Of a stretch of DNA of 64,000 nt, positions 1-7,844 are shown piece by piece. The first letter of the stretch is position 1. Each line of letters opens with the position of its first letter. The DNA comes from Corynebacterium gottingense (GTDB lineage: Bacteria > Actinomycetota > Actinomycetes > Mycobacteriales > Mycobacteriaceae). A program made the translations under genes and the position numbers. The notes below the pieces were generated by a model. That model searched no databases and was not told where the DNA came from. It saw only the letters and a list, made by a program, of their open reading frames with translations. The stretch spans positions 1 through 64,000 of the forward strand of contig NZ_RDRE01000003.1 in NCBI RefSeq assembly GCF_003693265.1. The letters run 5' to 3'.

Positions 1-176
1 CCATCATTGCGGAACGAGAAAACCGAGGAGCGACCATCGTGACATCCCAGTTCGCCCCCATCGAATGGTGCAAGTCCATCCCCGACGCTGTCATCGCTGA
101 GTCGATCCTCAACCGGCTCGCCGTCGGCGCCGAGATCATCACACTAGAAGGAGACAACATGCGCCTAACCCACTAA
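1..176 (+). mobile_element. istB: IS21-family helper ATPase (IstB-like), 3' end only
   Basis: Reading from base 3 gives an uninterrupted C-terminus, ...TIVTSQFAPIEWCKSIPD, followed by an AVIAESILNRL segment and stop TAA at 174-176. The T-SQ-P...W...D...A-ILDRL pattern is the C-terminal ATPase region of IstB, the AAA+ helper of IS21-type transposition. The gene enters from outside the window, so it cannot be judged whether the element is complete. The terminal repeats that follow (201-257) fit an IS21 end. Family assignment is from remembered motifs and is good but unverified. Confidence 0.8.
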
Positions 177-200
177 CCCCACCCAACCCCAAACGCCCGG

Positions 201-257
201 GTGTTACTGGATACTCACCCGGGCGTTACTCGATCCTCACCATGGCGTTACTAAATC
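201..257. repeat. Short direct repeats, probable IS21-type element end
   Basis: Three copies of a G(T/C)GTTACT..AT..TCACC-like unit start at 201, 223 and 245, a 22-bp period; the third copy is degenerate and runs into the next element. Multiple short repeats just outside istB are typical of IS21-family termini, where they bind the transposase. The ACGCCCGGGTG / CACCCGGGCGT arms (about 192-226) also form a hairpin. Confidence 0.6.
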
Positions 258-616
258 AGTGGTCTGAACAGGCAAACATCGCGCCTTGCCCTTTCCGCAA
301 TGAGTGCATCGCCTCCATCCCTTTCAACGTCCGATATGCAGATGTCCGGTTCTTAAACGCGCCTTTCGGACCGAGGATCCGCTTCAGTCGACCATGGTCG
401 CCTTCCAGGATGTTGTTGAGGTATTTCACCTGCCGGTGTTCCACTGTTGGCGGGCAGATTCCCTCTGACTTCAACTCGGCGATTGCCCTGGCTAGGGAGG
501 GTGCTTTATCAGTGTTGATCACTCTGGGATACCCGGCTGACGCATTGGATCTGACGGCCTTGGCCAGGAAACGCTTCGCTGCGGCCACGTTCTGCTTCGG
601 AGTGAAGCGTCTGCTC
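256..616 (-). pseudogene. IS6-family transposase, C-terminal fragment
   Basis: On the minus strand the frame reads FTPKQNVAAAKRFLAKAV, then a VINTDKAPSLARAIAEL segment, then EHRQVKYLNNILEGDHGRLKR, and ends at 256. This is the C-terminal part of an IS6/IS26-type DDE transposase: the second catalytic Asp lies in NTDKA and the Glu in NNILEGDHG. The N-terminal half with the first catalytic Asp is missing. Homology stops near 616, where an unrelated coiled-coil reading frame on the plus strand begins. No intact inverted repeat is visible, so this is a dead remnant. Confidence 0.8.
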
Positions 617-925
617 AGTCAGGCGCAGCTGAAGCGTGAACAACTGCTTCAAGAGGCACAAGAGATGCGCGATCAGGTCGATGCCGAGGCGCAGCAAATT
701 CGTGCCGAGACGAGGCGTGCGCGCGATGCTGCTCTGGAAAAGGGCTGGCAGGGGGGATTTGGTCAGGCCTCTCAAGCGGTCGACGAGATCGTTGACGAGT
801 TCCGTAACGACTTGGTTTCTGATCGCCTCCGGGAGCGTTACCAGTCGGTGAGTATGAAGATTCGCAAACGCCAGCAGTCTTCGCCACATCAGCAGGTCCG
901 GCCTAGCTTTCAGCCGGATCTGTAG
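617..925 (+). pseudogene. Truncated coiled-coil protein, C-terminal fragment
   Basis: Downstream of the transposase junction, an open plus-strand frame encodes about 100 residues rich in Gln, Glu, Arg and Ala (QAQLKREQLLQEAQEMRDQV and so on). They have strong heptad character, followed by a Gly-containing break, an acidic helix (VDEIVDEFRNDL) and a basic tail, ending at TAG 923-925. No start codon with a ribosome-binding site belongs to this part; the frame continues upstream only through antisense IS6 DNA. I read it as the 3' remainder of a gene cut by the IS6 fragment. The family is not recognised. Confidence 0.5.
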
Positions 926-965
926 CCGGATCTGTAGAATGACAATCGAGTAATTAGGAGAAAAT

Positions 966-1403
966 ATGGCTAACGAAAATCTGCGGCAACCCCACAATTA
1001 TTCAGCGGGTGTCTACAATGAAGCCGAGAAGACAAGGGCTTCGACCATTCCTGTTGAGAAAAGGTACCTAGAGTTGGAAGACGATAAAAACGTAGAGAAC
1101 TTTGTGGACTGCCGTGAAATCCGTACGGTTTTCAAACCAACTTGGGTGAGCTGGTGGTTCCACAAGATTTTTACGTTCCCGCGCGTTGAGTGCGATGGGA
1201 TCGTAAGCAATTGTCACTGGGGAAGAGACAAAGCGTTAGTGAGGGATGGTGGGACGGTTACGGTTGGATTTAGTTATCGTATTTTCCATGATACGAAAAT
1301 TAGATGTAAGAGCTCCCCTATCGAGGTTTCCCCTTCACATGCTGAGTTAGAAGCCAAGACAGCCATAATTAACAACTCCCCGATGACTGCCGTGCTCTAC
1401 TAG
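966..1403 (+). CDS. Orphan 145-aa hypothetical protein, AT-richer than its neighbours
   Basis: The ATG at 966 follows TTAGGAGAAAAT, a good ribosome-binding site. The product (MANENLRQPHNYSAGVYNEA...) has no signal peptide or membrane segment that I can see, several aromatic residues (WVSWWFHKIF) and scattered cysteines. I do not recognise a family. By eye its base composition is well below that of the chromosomal genes (many AAA, TTT and ATT codons), and it sits between IS remnants and an ardA-type gene, so it probably arrived on a plasmid or integrative element. It ends just before a strong two-way hairpin terminator. Confidence 0.6.
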   Translation: MANENLRQPHNYSAGVYNEAEKTRASTIPVEKRYLELEDDKNVENFVDCREIRTVFKPTWVSWWFHKIFTFPRVECDGIVSNCHWGRDKALVRDGGTVTVGFSYRIFHDTKIRCKSSPIEVSPSHAELEAKTAIINNSPMTAVLY

Positions 1404-1465
1404 CATTCGTCTCGAGCCCATCGATGGTTCGGGCGCGTACTTCCCCACGACGTTGTGAACGCGTT

Positions 1466-1512
1466 GCATAGGAAAATTCCCGCACCGTTATGGTGCGGGA
1501 ATTTTCCTATGC
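1466..1512. terminator. Perfect bidirectional hairpin terminator
   Basis: Two perfectly complementary 21-nt arms (left arm starting GCATAGGAAAATTCCCG, right arm its exact complement) enclose a five-base loop. The A/T-rich arm ends give a U-run in either direction. It lies between convergent genes (966-1403 and the ardA-type gene), overlapping the last bases of the latter. Confidence 0.85.
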
Positions 1513-2079
1513 GTAGGCGTTGTAGATCCAAACGTGCCCGCTGCGGGCTGCAGGGTGGACATGGAAGTCCATCTCGTAATCGCTGGCCCACTGCTCAAAA
1601 TTGAAGTAACGCGCTTGTTCTTCTGTCATGCCGTCGGTGACTCCGAGTTCTTGGAATTGCTGCCAGGCGAAGTCGCTGAAGTCTACCCATTCTCCCCGCC
1701 ATGCAATGCGGAATTCCTCGGCATCTGGTGGCGTGGTGGTTTCGTGGAGTACGTCGGTACACCAGCGCAGGTATGGTTCCCACTGGCTGTCTTCGAGTTC
1801 TTCATAACGCTCGCCCCATGCGACAGCGTCGTGCGGTGCGATTTCTCCACTCATGGGTAAGCAGTCGTGATCGAAGCACCACAGCTCGTCGTGACTGGCA
1901 TTGTTGCGATACGCTGCCAGCTCCGGGTGTTTGTGCACCGTGGCTTGGTCAACTTCATCGGCATCAACCGCGTCAACCCAATCGCCGACCAGGCGACCTT
2001 CGTTGTAACAAGCAAGGCATCCAATCCATACTTAGGGTTTATTAGCGCTTGTAAGCCTTTGGGTGGGTGAAATGGACAT
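1507..2079 (-). pseudogene. ardA: ArdA-type antirestriction protein, interrupted by an in-frame stop
   Basis: ArdA proteins mimic B-form DNA and block type I restriction enzymes; they are carried by plasmids and conjugative elements. On the minus strand an ATG at 2079 follows AGGAGGTACACTC and reads MSISPTQRLTSANKP, then TAA at 2034-2032. In the same frame it then reads VWIGCLACYNEGRLVGDWVD and on through a DELWCFDHDCLPMSGEIAPHDA segment to a C-terminus with ARYFNFEQWASDYEMDF. The WIGCLA.YN.G...G.W.D and ELWCFDHD.....GE..P.EA blocks match actinobacterial ArdA-like proteins, and acidic residues are abundant. The stop falls exactly between the start region and the conserved core. A GTG at 1938 could give a 143-aa protein lacking the first conserved block. 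A read error at the stop cannot be excluded. Confidence 0.75.
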
Positions 2080-2156
2080 GAGTGTACCTCCTAGAGTTCC
2101 AGTCGTTCACACACCGACCTGGGCGCGTTATACGCGCCATTTGGAGATGACACACT

Positions 2157-2279
2157 GTGGCCCAGATGTCCATCGCGGGCGTTTCCGACTTTGTAGAGAA
2201 CGTCTCTGCAGATCTGGAGCGTGCAAACTCTCAGATCCAGAGCAACCTGGGCATCCTGAACCCGCAGGAAACCTTGTAA
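2157..2279 (+). CDS. Possible 40-aa acidic amphipathic peptide
   Basis: A GTG at 2157 (GGAG at 2143-2146), with an alternative ATG at 2166, opens a short frame ending TAA 2277-2279: VAQMSIAGVSDFVENV, then SADLERANSQIQSNLGILNPQETL. It is predicted to be one amphipathic helix without a signal peptide. A strong rho-independent terminator follows 25 bases later, which is unusual for a spurious frame. The layout resembles corynebacterial genes for very small cell-envelope channel peptides (PorA/PorH type), but I see no convincing sequence match, so the function is unknown. Confidence 0.4.
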   Translation: MAQMSIAGVSDFVENVSADLERANSQIQSNLGILNPQETL

Positions 2280-2304
2280 ACCGCGGGTAATACCGCGAAG
2301 TGCA

Positions 2305-2353
2305 GCACTGGGGCACCATCCCCGCTGAAGGGGAAGGTGTGCCGGTGCTTTTT
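2305..2353 (+). terminator. Rho-independent terminator
   Basis: The arms GCAC..GGGCACC..CCCC and GGGG..GGTGTGCC.GTGC enclose a GCTGAA loop and are followed by five T residues. It terminates transcription of the small reading frame upstream. Confidence 0.75.
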
Positions 2354-2504
2354 CATCTCCTCAGTGTCGGGGAGACAGGGAGACGGGGAGACCGGGTACG
2401 ATCCTGATGCAACGCTGTGGATCCTTAGCCCCGCATTGGGGTATATCAACCGAAAGTTGGGGTGCCGGGAACCTTATGGCAGCTCTGCGCGACTACTCTC
2501 CCAT

Positions 2505-2528
2505 GAACGTAAACAACCCGTTACGTTC
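2505..2528. promoter_or_regulatory. Dyad GAACGTAA-N8-TTACGTTC upstream of copC
   Basis: A perfect 8-bp inverted repeat ends 24 bases before the copC start and just before its ribosome-binding site. By position it could be an operator or a leader hairpin for the copper/peroxidase operon. It does not match a regulator site that I can name. Confidence 0.4.
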
Positions 2529-2551
2529 GCGTGACGTCAAAAGGAGAGCTT

Positions 2552-3127
2552 ATGCAACGCACCATCACAGCCGCCGCCGCTGTCATCGGAACGTTGGCGC
2601 TGGCAGCACCAACCGCCTACGCCCATGACTCGGTGATCAGCGGCACTCCCGACAACGAGTCCACCGTCCAAGCTTTCCCCGACACCATCTCGCTGGAGTT
2701 CTCGGGGCAGCCGCAGGAGGGCTTCAACACCGTAGCGCTTTCCCGTGCGTCGGACGGCGAGGTGCTCTTTACCGGCGAGCCGGAGATCGACGGTCGCGTT
2801 GTCACCATCGACGTCCCCGACGAGGTTGAAACCAACGCCGAGCCGGGGGAGTACACGGTCGGCTATCAGATCATTTCCTCCGATGGTCACTCGACGAAGG
2901 GGATGTCCAGCTTCACTTTCGAGCCGGGCGCGTCCGACGCCGCAGACAACGCCGACAACACCGAAGCCGCCGACGAAGAGGGCGGCAATTCGGGCCTGCT
3001 GACCATTCTGGGCATCCTGCTCGGCGTGCTCGTCTGCGCTGGTGCCGCCGTCGCCGCGCTGGCGAAGTCCCGGAAGTTCCGTGCGTTGAATGATGACGGC
3101 GCGGCGTCGACAAGCGAAAAGCGATAA
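2552..3127 (+). CDS. copC: CopC-domain copper-binding protein, membrane anchored
   Basis: The 191-aa exported protein has a signal peptide at residues 1-24 (cut after AYA), so His25 becomes the first mature residue. That is the N-terminal copper ligand expected in CopC proteins. The CopC beta-sandwich follows (HDSVISGTPDNESTV, then a DTISLEFSG segment and ISSDGHSTKG), then an acidic Ala/Asp-rich linker and one C-terminal membrane helix (about 150-172) with a basic cytoplasmic tail. The start at 2552 is chosen because AAAGGAG lies 6-12 bases upstream; an in-frame GTG at 2531 precedes that site. It is the first gene of an operon with a PCuAC chaperone and a DyP peroxidase, which points to copper handling outside the membrane. 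Confidence 0.9.
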   Translation: MQRTITAAAAVIGTLALAAPTAYAHDSVISGTPDNESTVQAFPDTISLEFSGQPQEGFNTVALSRASDGEVLFTGEPEIDGRVVTIDVPDEVETNAEPGEYTVGYQIISSDGHSTKGMSSFTFEPGASDAADNADNTEAADEEGGNSGLLTILGILLGVLVCAGAAVAALAKSRKFRALNDDGAASTSEKR

Positions 3128-3137
3128 GGAGCAGACC

Positions 3138-3764
3138 ATGAAGTTCACGCGTACAGCTGTAGTCGCGCTTGTCGCGGCGACCGCCCTCGGAGTTGCGGGC
3201 TGCAGCCCCTCAAACCAGGAGGAGTCGACGCGGCCAAGCACAACTGCGGCGTTGAGCGCGGCGACGGAGCCGAGCATGGCGGATGACGCCGAGGCGCAAC
3301 TGCAGGGCGCGGGCGACATCAAGCTCGAGGACGCCACGGTGCGCGCGAAGGCGGCGGCCGATAGCGCCGAGGGCTCGGACATGACCGCGGTCTTCGGCAC
3401 CATCCACAACACCTCGGACCACGACATCACCATCACCGGGTTCTCCACCTCGCTGGGGGAGGCGGACTACCAGATCCATGAGACCGTCGACGGGACGATG
3501 CAGCAGAAGGAGGGCGGCATCACCATTCCGGCCGGCGGGTCCGACGAGCTCGCGCCCGGCGGCGATCACCTCATGATCATGGGGTATGCGCCCGAGATCG
3601 CTGCAGGTGACACCGTGGACGTGTTCTTTGAAACGTCCGACGCGGAGGGCGGCGAGCAGGGCATCGTTGTCCAAGGCGTGGCCGTACGCTCCATGCTGCC
3701 CGGTGGCGAGGAGTACGGCGACGGCGGCGAGATGACCGCCCACGAGCACGCGGACAGTCACTAG
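3138..3764 (+). CDS. PCu(A)C-family copper chaperone lipoprotein
   Basis: The 208-aa protein has a lipoprotein signal ending ALGVAGC (lipidated Cys22), then a Ser/Thr/Ala-rich linker and a PCuAC domain. Seen directly are the HNTSDHDITITG strand, HETVDGTMQQKEGG, PAGGSDELAPGGDHLMIMG and a His-rich tail (HEHADSH). The H...M...HxM arrangement (His in HETVDG, HLM near the end) is the usual Cu(I)-binding pattern. PCuAC proteins deliver copper to the Cu-A/Cu-B sites of cytochrome oxidase. The gene starts 10 bases after copC with AAGGAG upstream and lies 22 bases before the DyP gene. Confidence 0.88.
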   Translation: MKFTRTAVVALVAATALGVAGCSPSNQEESTRPSTTAALSAATEPSMADDAEAQLQGAGDIKLEDATVRAKAAADSAEGSDMTAVFGTIHNTSDHDITITGFSTSLGEADYQIHETVDGTMQQKEGGITIPAGGSDELAPGGDHLMIMGYAPEIAAGDTVDVFFETSDAEGGEQGIVVQGVAVRSMLPGGEEYGDGGEMTAHEHADSH

Positions 3765-3786
3765 GCAAGAAGGGGCAGGCACGACG

Positions 3787-4971
3787 ATGGAGGTTTCGCG
3801 GCGCGGGTTGTTGGTGGCTGGTGCGGGAGGGGTCGGTGTGGCGTCGATAGGGATGCTCTCCTCCTGCGCCGAACAACCGGGCGCCGCGCCGCAGGAGCCC
3901 CCGCTGCGCAGCGCCTCCATCGCCTTCGACGGCGCGCACCAGGCAGGCGTGCAACAGCCCGCGCAGGCGAGCCTGAACCTCATCGGTTTCCGCTTGAACC
4001 AAGGCGTGGACGCAAAGGCAATCGTGCGGCTCATGCGCCTGTGGACGGAGGACGCGCGGCGGCTGACCGCGGGGCAAAACCCGCTGGGAAGCCTCGAGCC
4101 GGAGCTCACCACGTGGCCGGCGAACCTCACCATCACCTGCGGGTTTGGTCCGCGGATCTTCCAGGTCGCGGCGCCGCATGTCGCGCCCGCATGGCTTCAC
4201 GGCATCCCCGCGCTGTCTCGCGATCAGCTCGACCCACAGTGGGGGCAGACTGATCTGGTGCTCCAGATCTGCTGCGACGACCCGGTGATGGGCGCGTGGG
4301 CGATGCGGCACATGACGCGCGCCGGCGTAGATTACGTGCGTACCGCCTGGGTGCAGCAAGGGTTTGTCAACGCGCACGGGGCGACGCCGGAAGGCGAGAC
4401 CCCGCGCAACCTCTTCGGCCAGGTCGACGGCACCGTGAACCCGCGCACCGACGAGGATTTCGCGCAGCAGGTGTGGATCAACGAAGGCCCGCTGGCGGGT
4501 GGGACCTCGCTGGTGGTGCGCAGGATTGCGATGCACCTTGACACCTGGGAGCTGCTGGACCGCCGCTCTCGCGAAGAGGTCGTCGGCCGCACTTTAGCCA
4601 CTGGTGCTCCGCTGACCGGCGGCGACGAGTTCACTGAGCCCGACCTTCAGGCCCGAGACGCCTACGGGCTGCCGGTGATCGACCCGAACTCGCACATGGC
4701 CCGCGCCCGCGCCACCGGCGCCAAAATCCTGCGCCGCCCATACAATTACAGCCTGCCGCCGGAGCCGGGTGCCACCGAGCTTTCCAACGTCGGCCTCATC
4801 TTCATGGCCTACCAGCAGGACCCGGACGCGAGCTTCACCCCGCTGCTCACTCACCTCAATGAGGCGGACCGCCTCAACGAGTGGATCACCCACATCGGCT
4901 CTGCCGTCTACTACATCCCGCGCGGCACGGCGGCGGGCGAGTACTGGGGCCAGGGCCTGCTCCAGGGCTAG
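3787..4971 (+). CDS. Dyp-type haem peroxidase, Tat-exported lipoprotein-like
   Basis: The 394-aa protein has an N-terminus with a twin Arg (R5, R6) and a hydrophobic stretch ending at Cys27 (MLSSC), consistent with Tat export and perhaps lipidation. The DyP signature GxxDG is present as GQVDGT near residue 211, with the catalytic Asp, and a likely proximal His lies in MHLDTWE near 250. Dyp peroxidases use peroxide to oxidise varied substrates; the exported ones resemble EfeB. Here it is translationally close to CopC and PCuAC, not to an EfeU iron permease, so a copper/redox role is more likely. GGCAGG upstream is a modest ribosome-binding site. Confidence 0.9.
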   Translation: MEVSRRGLLVAGAGGVGVASIGMLSSCAEQPGAAPQEPPLRSASIAFDGAHQAGVQQPAQASLNLIGFRLNQGVDAKAIVRLMRLWTEDARRLTAGQNPLGSLEPELTTWPANLTITCGFGPRIFQVAAPHVAPAWLHGIPALSRDQLDPQWGQTDLVLQICCDDPVMGAWAMRHMTRAGVDYVRTAWVQQGFVNAHGATPEGETPRNLFGQVDGTVNPRTDEDFAQQVWINEGPLAGGTSLVVRRIAMHLDTWELLDRRSREEVVGRTLATGAPLTGGDEFTEPDLQARDAYGLPVIDPNSHMARARATGAKILRRPYNYSLPPEPGATELSNVGLIFMAYQQDPDASFTPLLTHLNEADRLNEWITHIGSAVYYIPRGTAAGEYWGQGLLQG

Positions 4972-4974
4972 TTT

Positions 4975-4986
4975 GCTTATCGACGC
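4975..4986 (+). repeat. GCTTATCGACGC motif (intergenic)
   Basis: Exact 12-mer two bases after the DyP stop codon, non-coding here. See the finding on the 11-mer family. Confidence 0.85.
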
Positions 4987-5047
4987 CCACTCGCACCCCA
5001 CCCACCCAGTCCAACCAACCCCGGCGGGGTAGTATTACCAACGATGT

Positions 5048-5115
5048 GCCGGGCCCGCTGTGCCCGGCGCAGGACGGAACGAACACGTGGGGTGCGTCCA
5101 GGTATGGCGGACCCC
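5048..5115 (+). promoter_or_regulatory. Structured leader of thrS
   Basis: A -10-like TAGTAT (5030-5035) is followed by two hairpins: GCCGGGC/GCCCGGC (5048-5068) and GGGGT-CGTC/GCG-ACCCC (5089-5115), the latter followed by TTT. The second could act as a weak attenuator. A canonical T-box motif (GGTGGNACCGCG) is not present. Confidence 0.35.
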
Positions 5116-5137
5116 TTTGACGCGCAAAGGAGCGCCA

Positions 5138-7228
5138 ATGGCCACCGATGTAACCGACGTAGCCGATGAGGCCGATGAGAATGTACAGGTAGAGTTCGCC
5201 CCCTTCGAGGTCCCCGTTGGGACCCCGGTCGGTGCCGCAATGCGCGAGCTAGACCTGCCCAACAAGGGCGACAACGCCATCGTTGTTGTCCAGGACGAGG
5301 CGGGAGAGCTCAAGGACCTCTCGCACGTTCCGTCCGAAACCGCCACCTTCACGCCGGTCCCCGCCAACACGGAGCTCGGCCGCTCCGTCATCCGCCACTC
5401 GTGCGCGCACGTACTCGCGCAGGCCGTACAGGCGGAGTTCCCGGGCACCAAGCTGGGCATCGGTCCGGCGATCAATGACGGCTTCTACTACGACTTCGAC
5501 GTTGCCGAGCCCTTTACGCCGGAGGACCTGAAGAAGCTGGAAAAGCGGATGAAGAAGATCATCAAGCAGGGCCAGAAGTTTGTCCGCGGGGTGTACGAGT
5601 CCGCTGACGTGGCGTCGGAAAAGCTCGCGAACGAGCCCTACAAGCTCGAGCTGATCCAGGACAAGGGCAACGTTGACCCCGATTCGGACGAGGCGACCGA
5701 GGTCGGGGCGGGCGAGCTGACGCACTACGACAACGTCAACCCGCGCACGGGCGATGTCGAGTGGTTTGACCTTTGCCGCGGCCCGCACGTGCCCACCACC
5801 AAGTACATCCCGGCCTTCGCGCTGACCCGCTCGTCTGCGGCGTACTGGCGCGGCGACCAGAAGAACGCTGGCCTGCAGCGTGTCTACGGTACCGCCTGGG
5901 AGTCCAAGGAGAAGCTCGCCGAGTACATGACCATGCTGGAGGAGGCGGAGAAACGTGATCACCGCCGCCTGGGCAACGAGATGGACCTGTTCTCCTTCCC
6001 CGACGAGGTCGGCTCCGGCCTGCCGGTGTTCCACCCGGACGGCGGCATCGTCCGCATGGTAATGGAAGAGCACTCGCGCCAGCGCCACCTGAAGGCCGGT
6101 TATTCCTTTGTAAACACCCCGCACGTGACCAAGGGCGACTTGTTTAAGAAGTCGGGCCACCTGGACTGGTACGCGGACGGCATGTTCCCGCCGATGCAGC
6201 TCGACGGCGAAGTCGACGAGGATGGCAATGTGACCAAGCAGGCCGTTGACTACTACGTCAAGCCGATGAACTGCCCGATGCACAACCTCATCTTCGACTC
6301 CCGCGGCCGTTCCTACCGCGAGCTGCCGCTGCGCCTGTTCGAGTTCGGCACCGTCTACCGCTACGAGAAGTCCGGCGTGGTCCACGGCCTGACCCGTGCG
6401 CGCGGCTTCACGCAGGATGACGCCCACATCTACTGCACCGAGGACCAGCTGGAAGAGGAGCTGACCAGCGTCCTGGAGTTCATTATCTCGCTGCTCAAGG
6501 ACTACGGCCTTGATGACTTCTACCTGGAGTTGTCCACCAAGGACCCGGAGAAGTACATCGGCGACGACGACATCTGGGATCGCTCCACCAACATCCTGCG
6601 CTCCGTGGCGGAGAAGTCTGGCCTGGAGCTCGTTCCGGACCCGGCGGGCGCGGCCTTCTACGGCCCGAAGATCTCCGTGCAGGCGCGCGACGCCATCGGC
6701 CGCACCTGGCAGATGTCCACCGTGCAGCTGGACTTCAACCTGCCGGAGCGCTTCAACCTGGAGTACACGGGCCCGGACGGCGCTAAGACCCGCCCGGTGA
6801 TGATCCACCGCGCGCTCTTCGGCTCCATCGAGCGCTTCTTCGGCGTGCTGCTCGAGCACTACGCCGGTGCGTTCCCCGCCTGGCTCGCACCGCACCAGGT
6901 GGTGGGCATTCCCGTGGCCGACGAGTTTGCGGACCACCTCGAAGGCATCGTGAGCAAGCTGCGCGAGTCCGGGATCCGGGCTGAGGTCGACCACTCCGAC
7001 GACCGCATGCAGAAGAAGATCCGCACCCACACCACCGGAAAGGTGCCCTTCATGCTGCTCGCTGGCGCACGGGACGTGGAGGCCGGCGCGGTCAGCTTCC
7101 GCTTCCTGGACGGCACCCAGGTCAACGGTGTGCCGGTGGACGAGGCCGTCGAGCTGATTACCAACTGGGTTGCTGAGAAGCTCAATGCGCAGCCGAGCGA
7201 GGAAGCCATTGCAGCGCGCCGAGGGTAG
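5138..7228 (+). CDS. thrS: Threonine-tRNA ligase
   Basis: The 696-aa class II aminoacyl-tRNA synthetase charges tRNA-Thr. The N-terminal TGS domain ([18 protein letters not shown]) is followed by the editing domain ([12 protein letters not shown], with HxxxH-type residues), the catalytic core with zinc-binding Cys in MNCPMHN (near 380) and motif 2 ([20 protein letters not shown]), then motif 3 and the anticodon-binding domain ([12 protein letters not shown]). The start at 5138 is chosen because AAAGGAG lies just upstream; an in-frame ATG at 5060 is too far from any ribosome-binding site. It heads the stretch leading into the PIM lipid genes, as in mycobacteria. Confidence 0.97.
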   Translation: MATDVTDVADEADENVQVEFAPFEVPVGTPVGAAMRELDLPNKGDNAIVVVQDEAGELKDLSHVPSETATFTPVPANTELGRSVIRHSCAHVLAQAVQAEFPGTKLGIGPAINDGFYYDFDVAEPFTPEDLKKLEKRMKKIIKQGQKFVRGVYESADVASEKLANEPYKLELIQDKGNVDPDSDEATEVGAGELTHYDNVNPRTGDVEWFDLCRGPHVPTTKYIPAFALTRSSAAYWRGDQKNAGLQRVYGTAWESKEKLAEYMTMLEEAEKRDHRRLGNEMDLFSFPDEVGSGLPVFHPDGGIVRMVMEEHSRQRHLKAGYSFVNTPHVTKGDLFKKSGHLDWYADGMFPPMQLDGEVDEDGNVTKQAVDYYVKPMNCPMHNLIFDSRGRSYRELPLRLFEFGTVYRYEKSGVVHGLTRARGFTQDDAHIYCTEDQLEEELTSVLEFIISLLKDYGLDDFYLELSTKDPEKYIGDDDIWDRSTNILRSVAEKSGLELVPDPAGAAFYGPKISVQARDAIGRTWQMSTVQLDFNLPERFNLEYTGPDGAKTRPVMIHRALFGSIERFFGVLLEHYAGAFPAWLAPHQVVGIPVADEFADHLEGIVSKLRESGIRAEVDHSDDRMQKKIRTHTTGKVPFMLLAGARDVEAGAVSFRFLDGTQVNGVPVDEAVELITNWVAEKLNAQPSEEAIAARRG

Positions 7229-7235
7229 GGACGAC

Positions 7236-7844
7236 GTGGCGTCGGCAAGCTCGAGCCCGCGCGACTACGTGGACTCGGGAGCCGGCGACGCGGACCGGCT
7301 GCAGCGACTTTGGGCCCCGTACCGGTCCAACTACATTGCAGCGATGCCGGAGCGCAGCGCGGACCCCTTCGTGGAGATCCCGAAGGGGAGCGACGAGGAC
7401 GGGCTGATCATCGCACGTGGTGAAACCGTCTACGCGCTGCTCAACCTCTACCCCTATAACGCGGGCCACCTGATGGTGGTGCCGTACCGCAAGGTTGCGG
7501 CGCTTGAGGCGCTGACCGACGCGGAAACTGCGGAGCTGATGGTGTTTGCCAAGCGCGCCATCCGCACGCTCAAGTCCGTGTCCAACCCGGAGTCCATCAA
7601 CGTGGGCCTGAACTTGGGCAAGGCGGCGGGCGGATCGGTGAGCGATCACCTGCACCTGCACGTGGTTCCGCGGTGGGCGGGAGACTCGAACTTTATGACT
7701 GTGATCGGCGGGACGAAGGTGCTGCCGCAGCTGCTGCGCGAGACGCGCGCAGTCCTCGCGGACGCCTGGGTGGCGCTCGAGCGCGACACCGACTCCGCCG
7801 AGGCGCCGGAAGGAGGCGACGATGCTGAGCGTCCACGGGCGTAA
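7236..7844 (+). CDS. HIT-family nucleotide hydrolase/phosphorylase
   Basis: The 202-aa product carries the histidine triad HLHLHVV (His138, 140, 142) and the upstream strand NVGLNLGKAAGGSVSDH. This is the layout of the actinobacterial Ap4A phosphorylase-like branch (the M. tuberculosis gene in the same place, next to pgsA1, is of this kind). It acts in the cytosol on dinucleoside polyphosphates or related nucleotides. The start is set at GTG 7236, preceded by AGGGACG; in-frame ATGs upstream lie inside thrS. The 3' end overlaps pgsA by 23 bases, so the two are probably translationally coupled. Confidence 0.88.
   Translation: MASASSSPRDYVDSGAGDADRLQRLWAPYRSNYIAAMPERSADPFVEIPKGSDEDGLIIARGETVYALLNLYPYNAGHLMVVPYRKVAALEALTDAETAELMVFAKRAIRTLKSVSNPESINVGLNLGKAAGGSVSDHLHLHVVPRWAGDSNFMTVIGGTKVLPQLLRETRAVLADAWVALERDTDSAEAPEGGDDAERPRA

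Noticed and set aside
242..925. One continuous 227-codon plus-strand gene
   Set aside because: The first two thirds are antisense to the IS6 transposase remnant and only the 3' part looks protein-like, so it is a chance fusion.
1861..2070. Plus-strand frames opposite the ardA-like gene
   Set aside because: They mirror the ArdA coding frame, which shows conserved motifs, and have no ribosome-binding site.
3787..4971. DyP gene as part of an EfeUOB iron-uptake operon
   Set aside because: No EfeU permease or EfeO gene is adjacent; the partners are CopC and PCuAC copper proteins.
5089..5115. T-box riboswitch before thrS
   Set aside because: The conserved T-box core (GGTGGNACCGCG) and specifier stem are not found; only generic hairpins.
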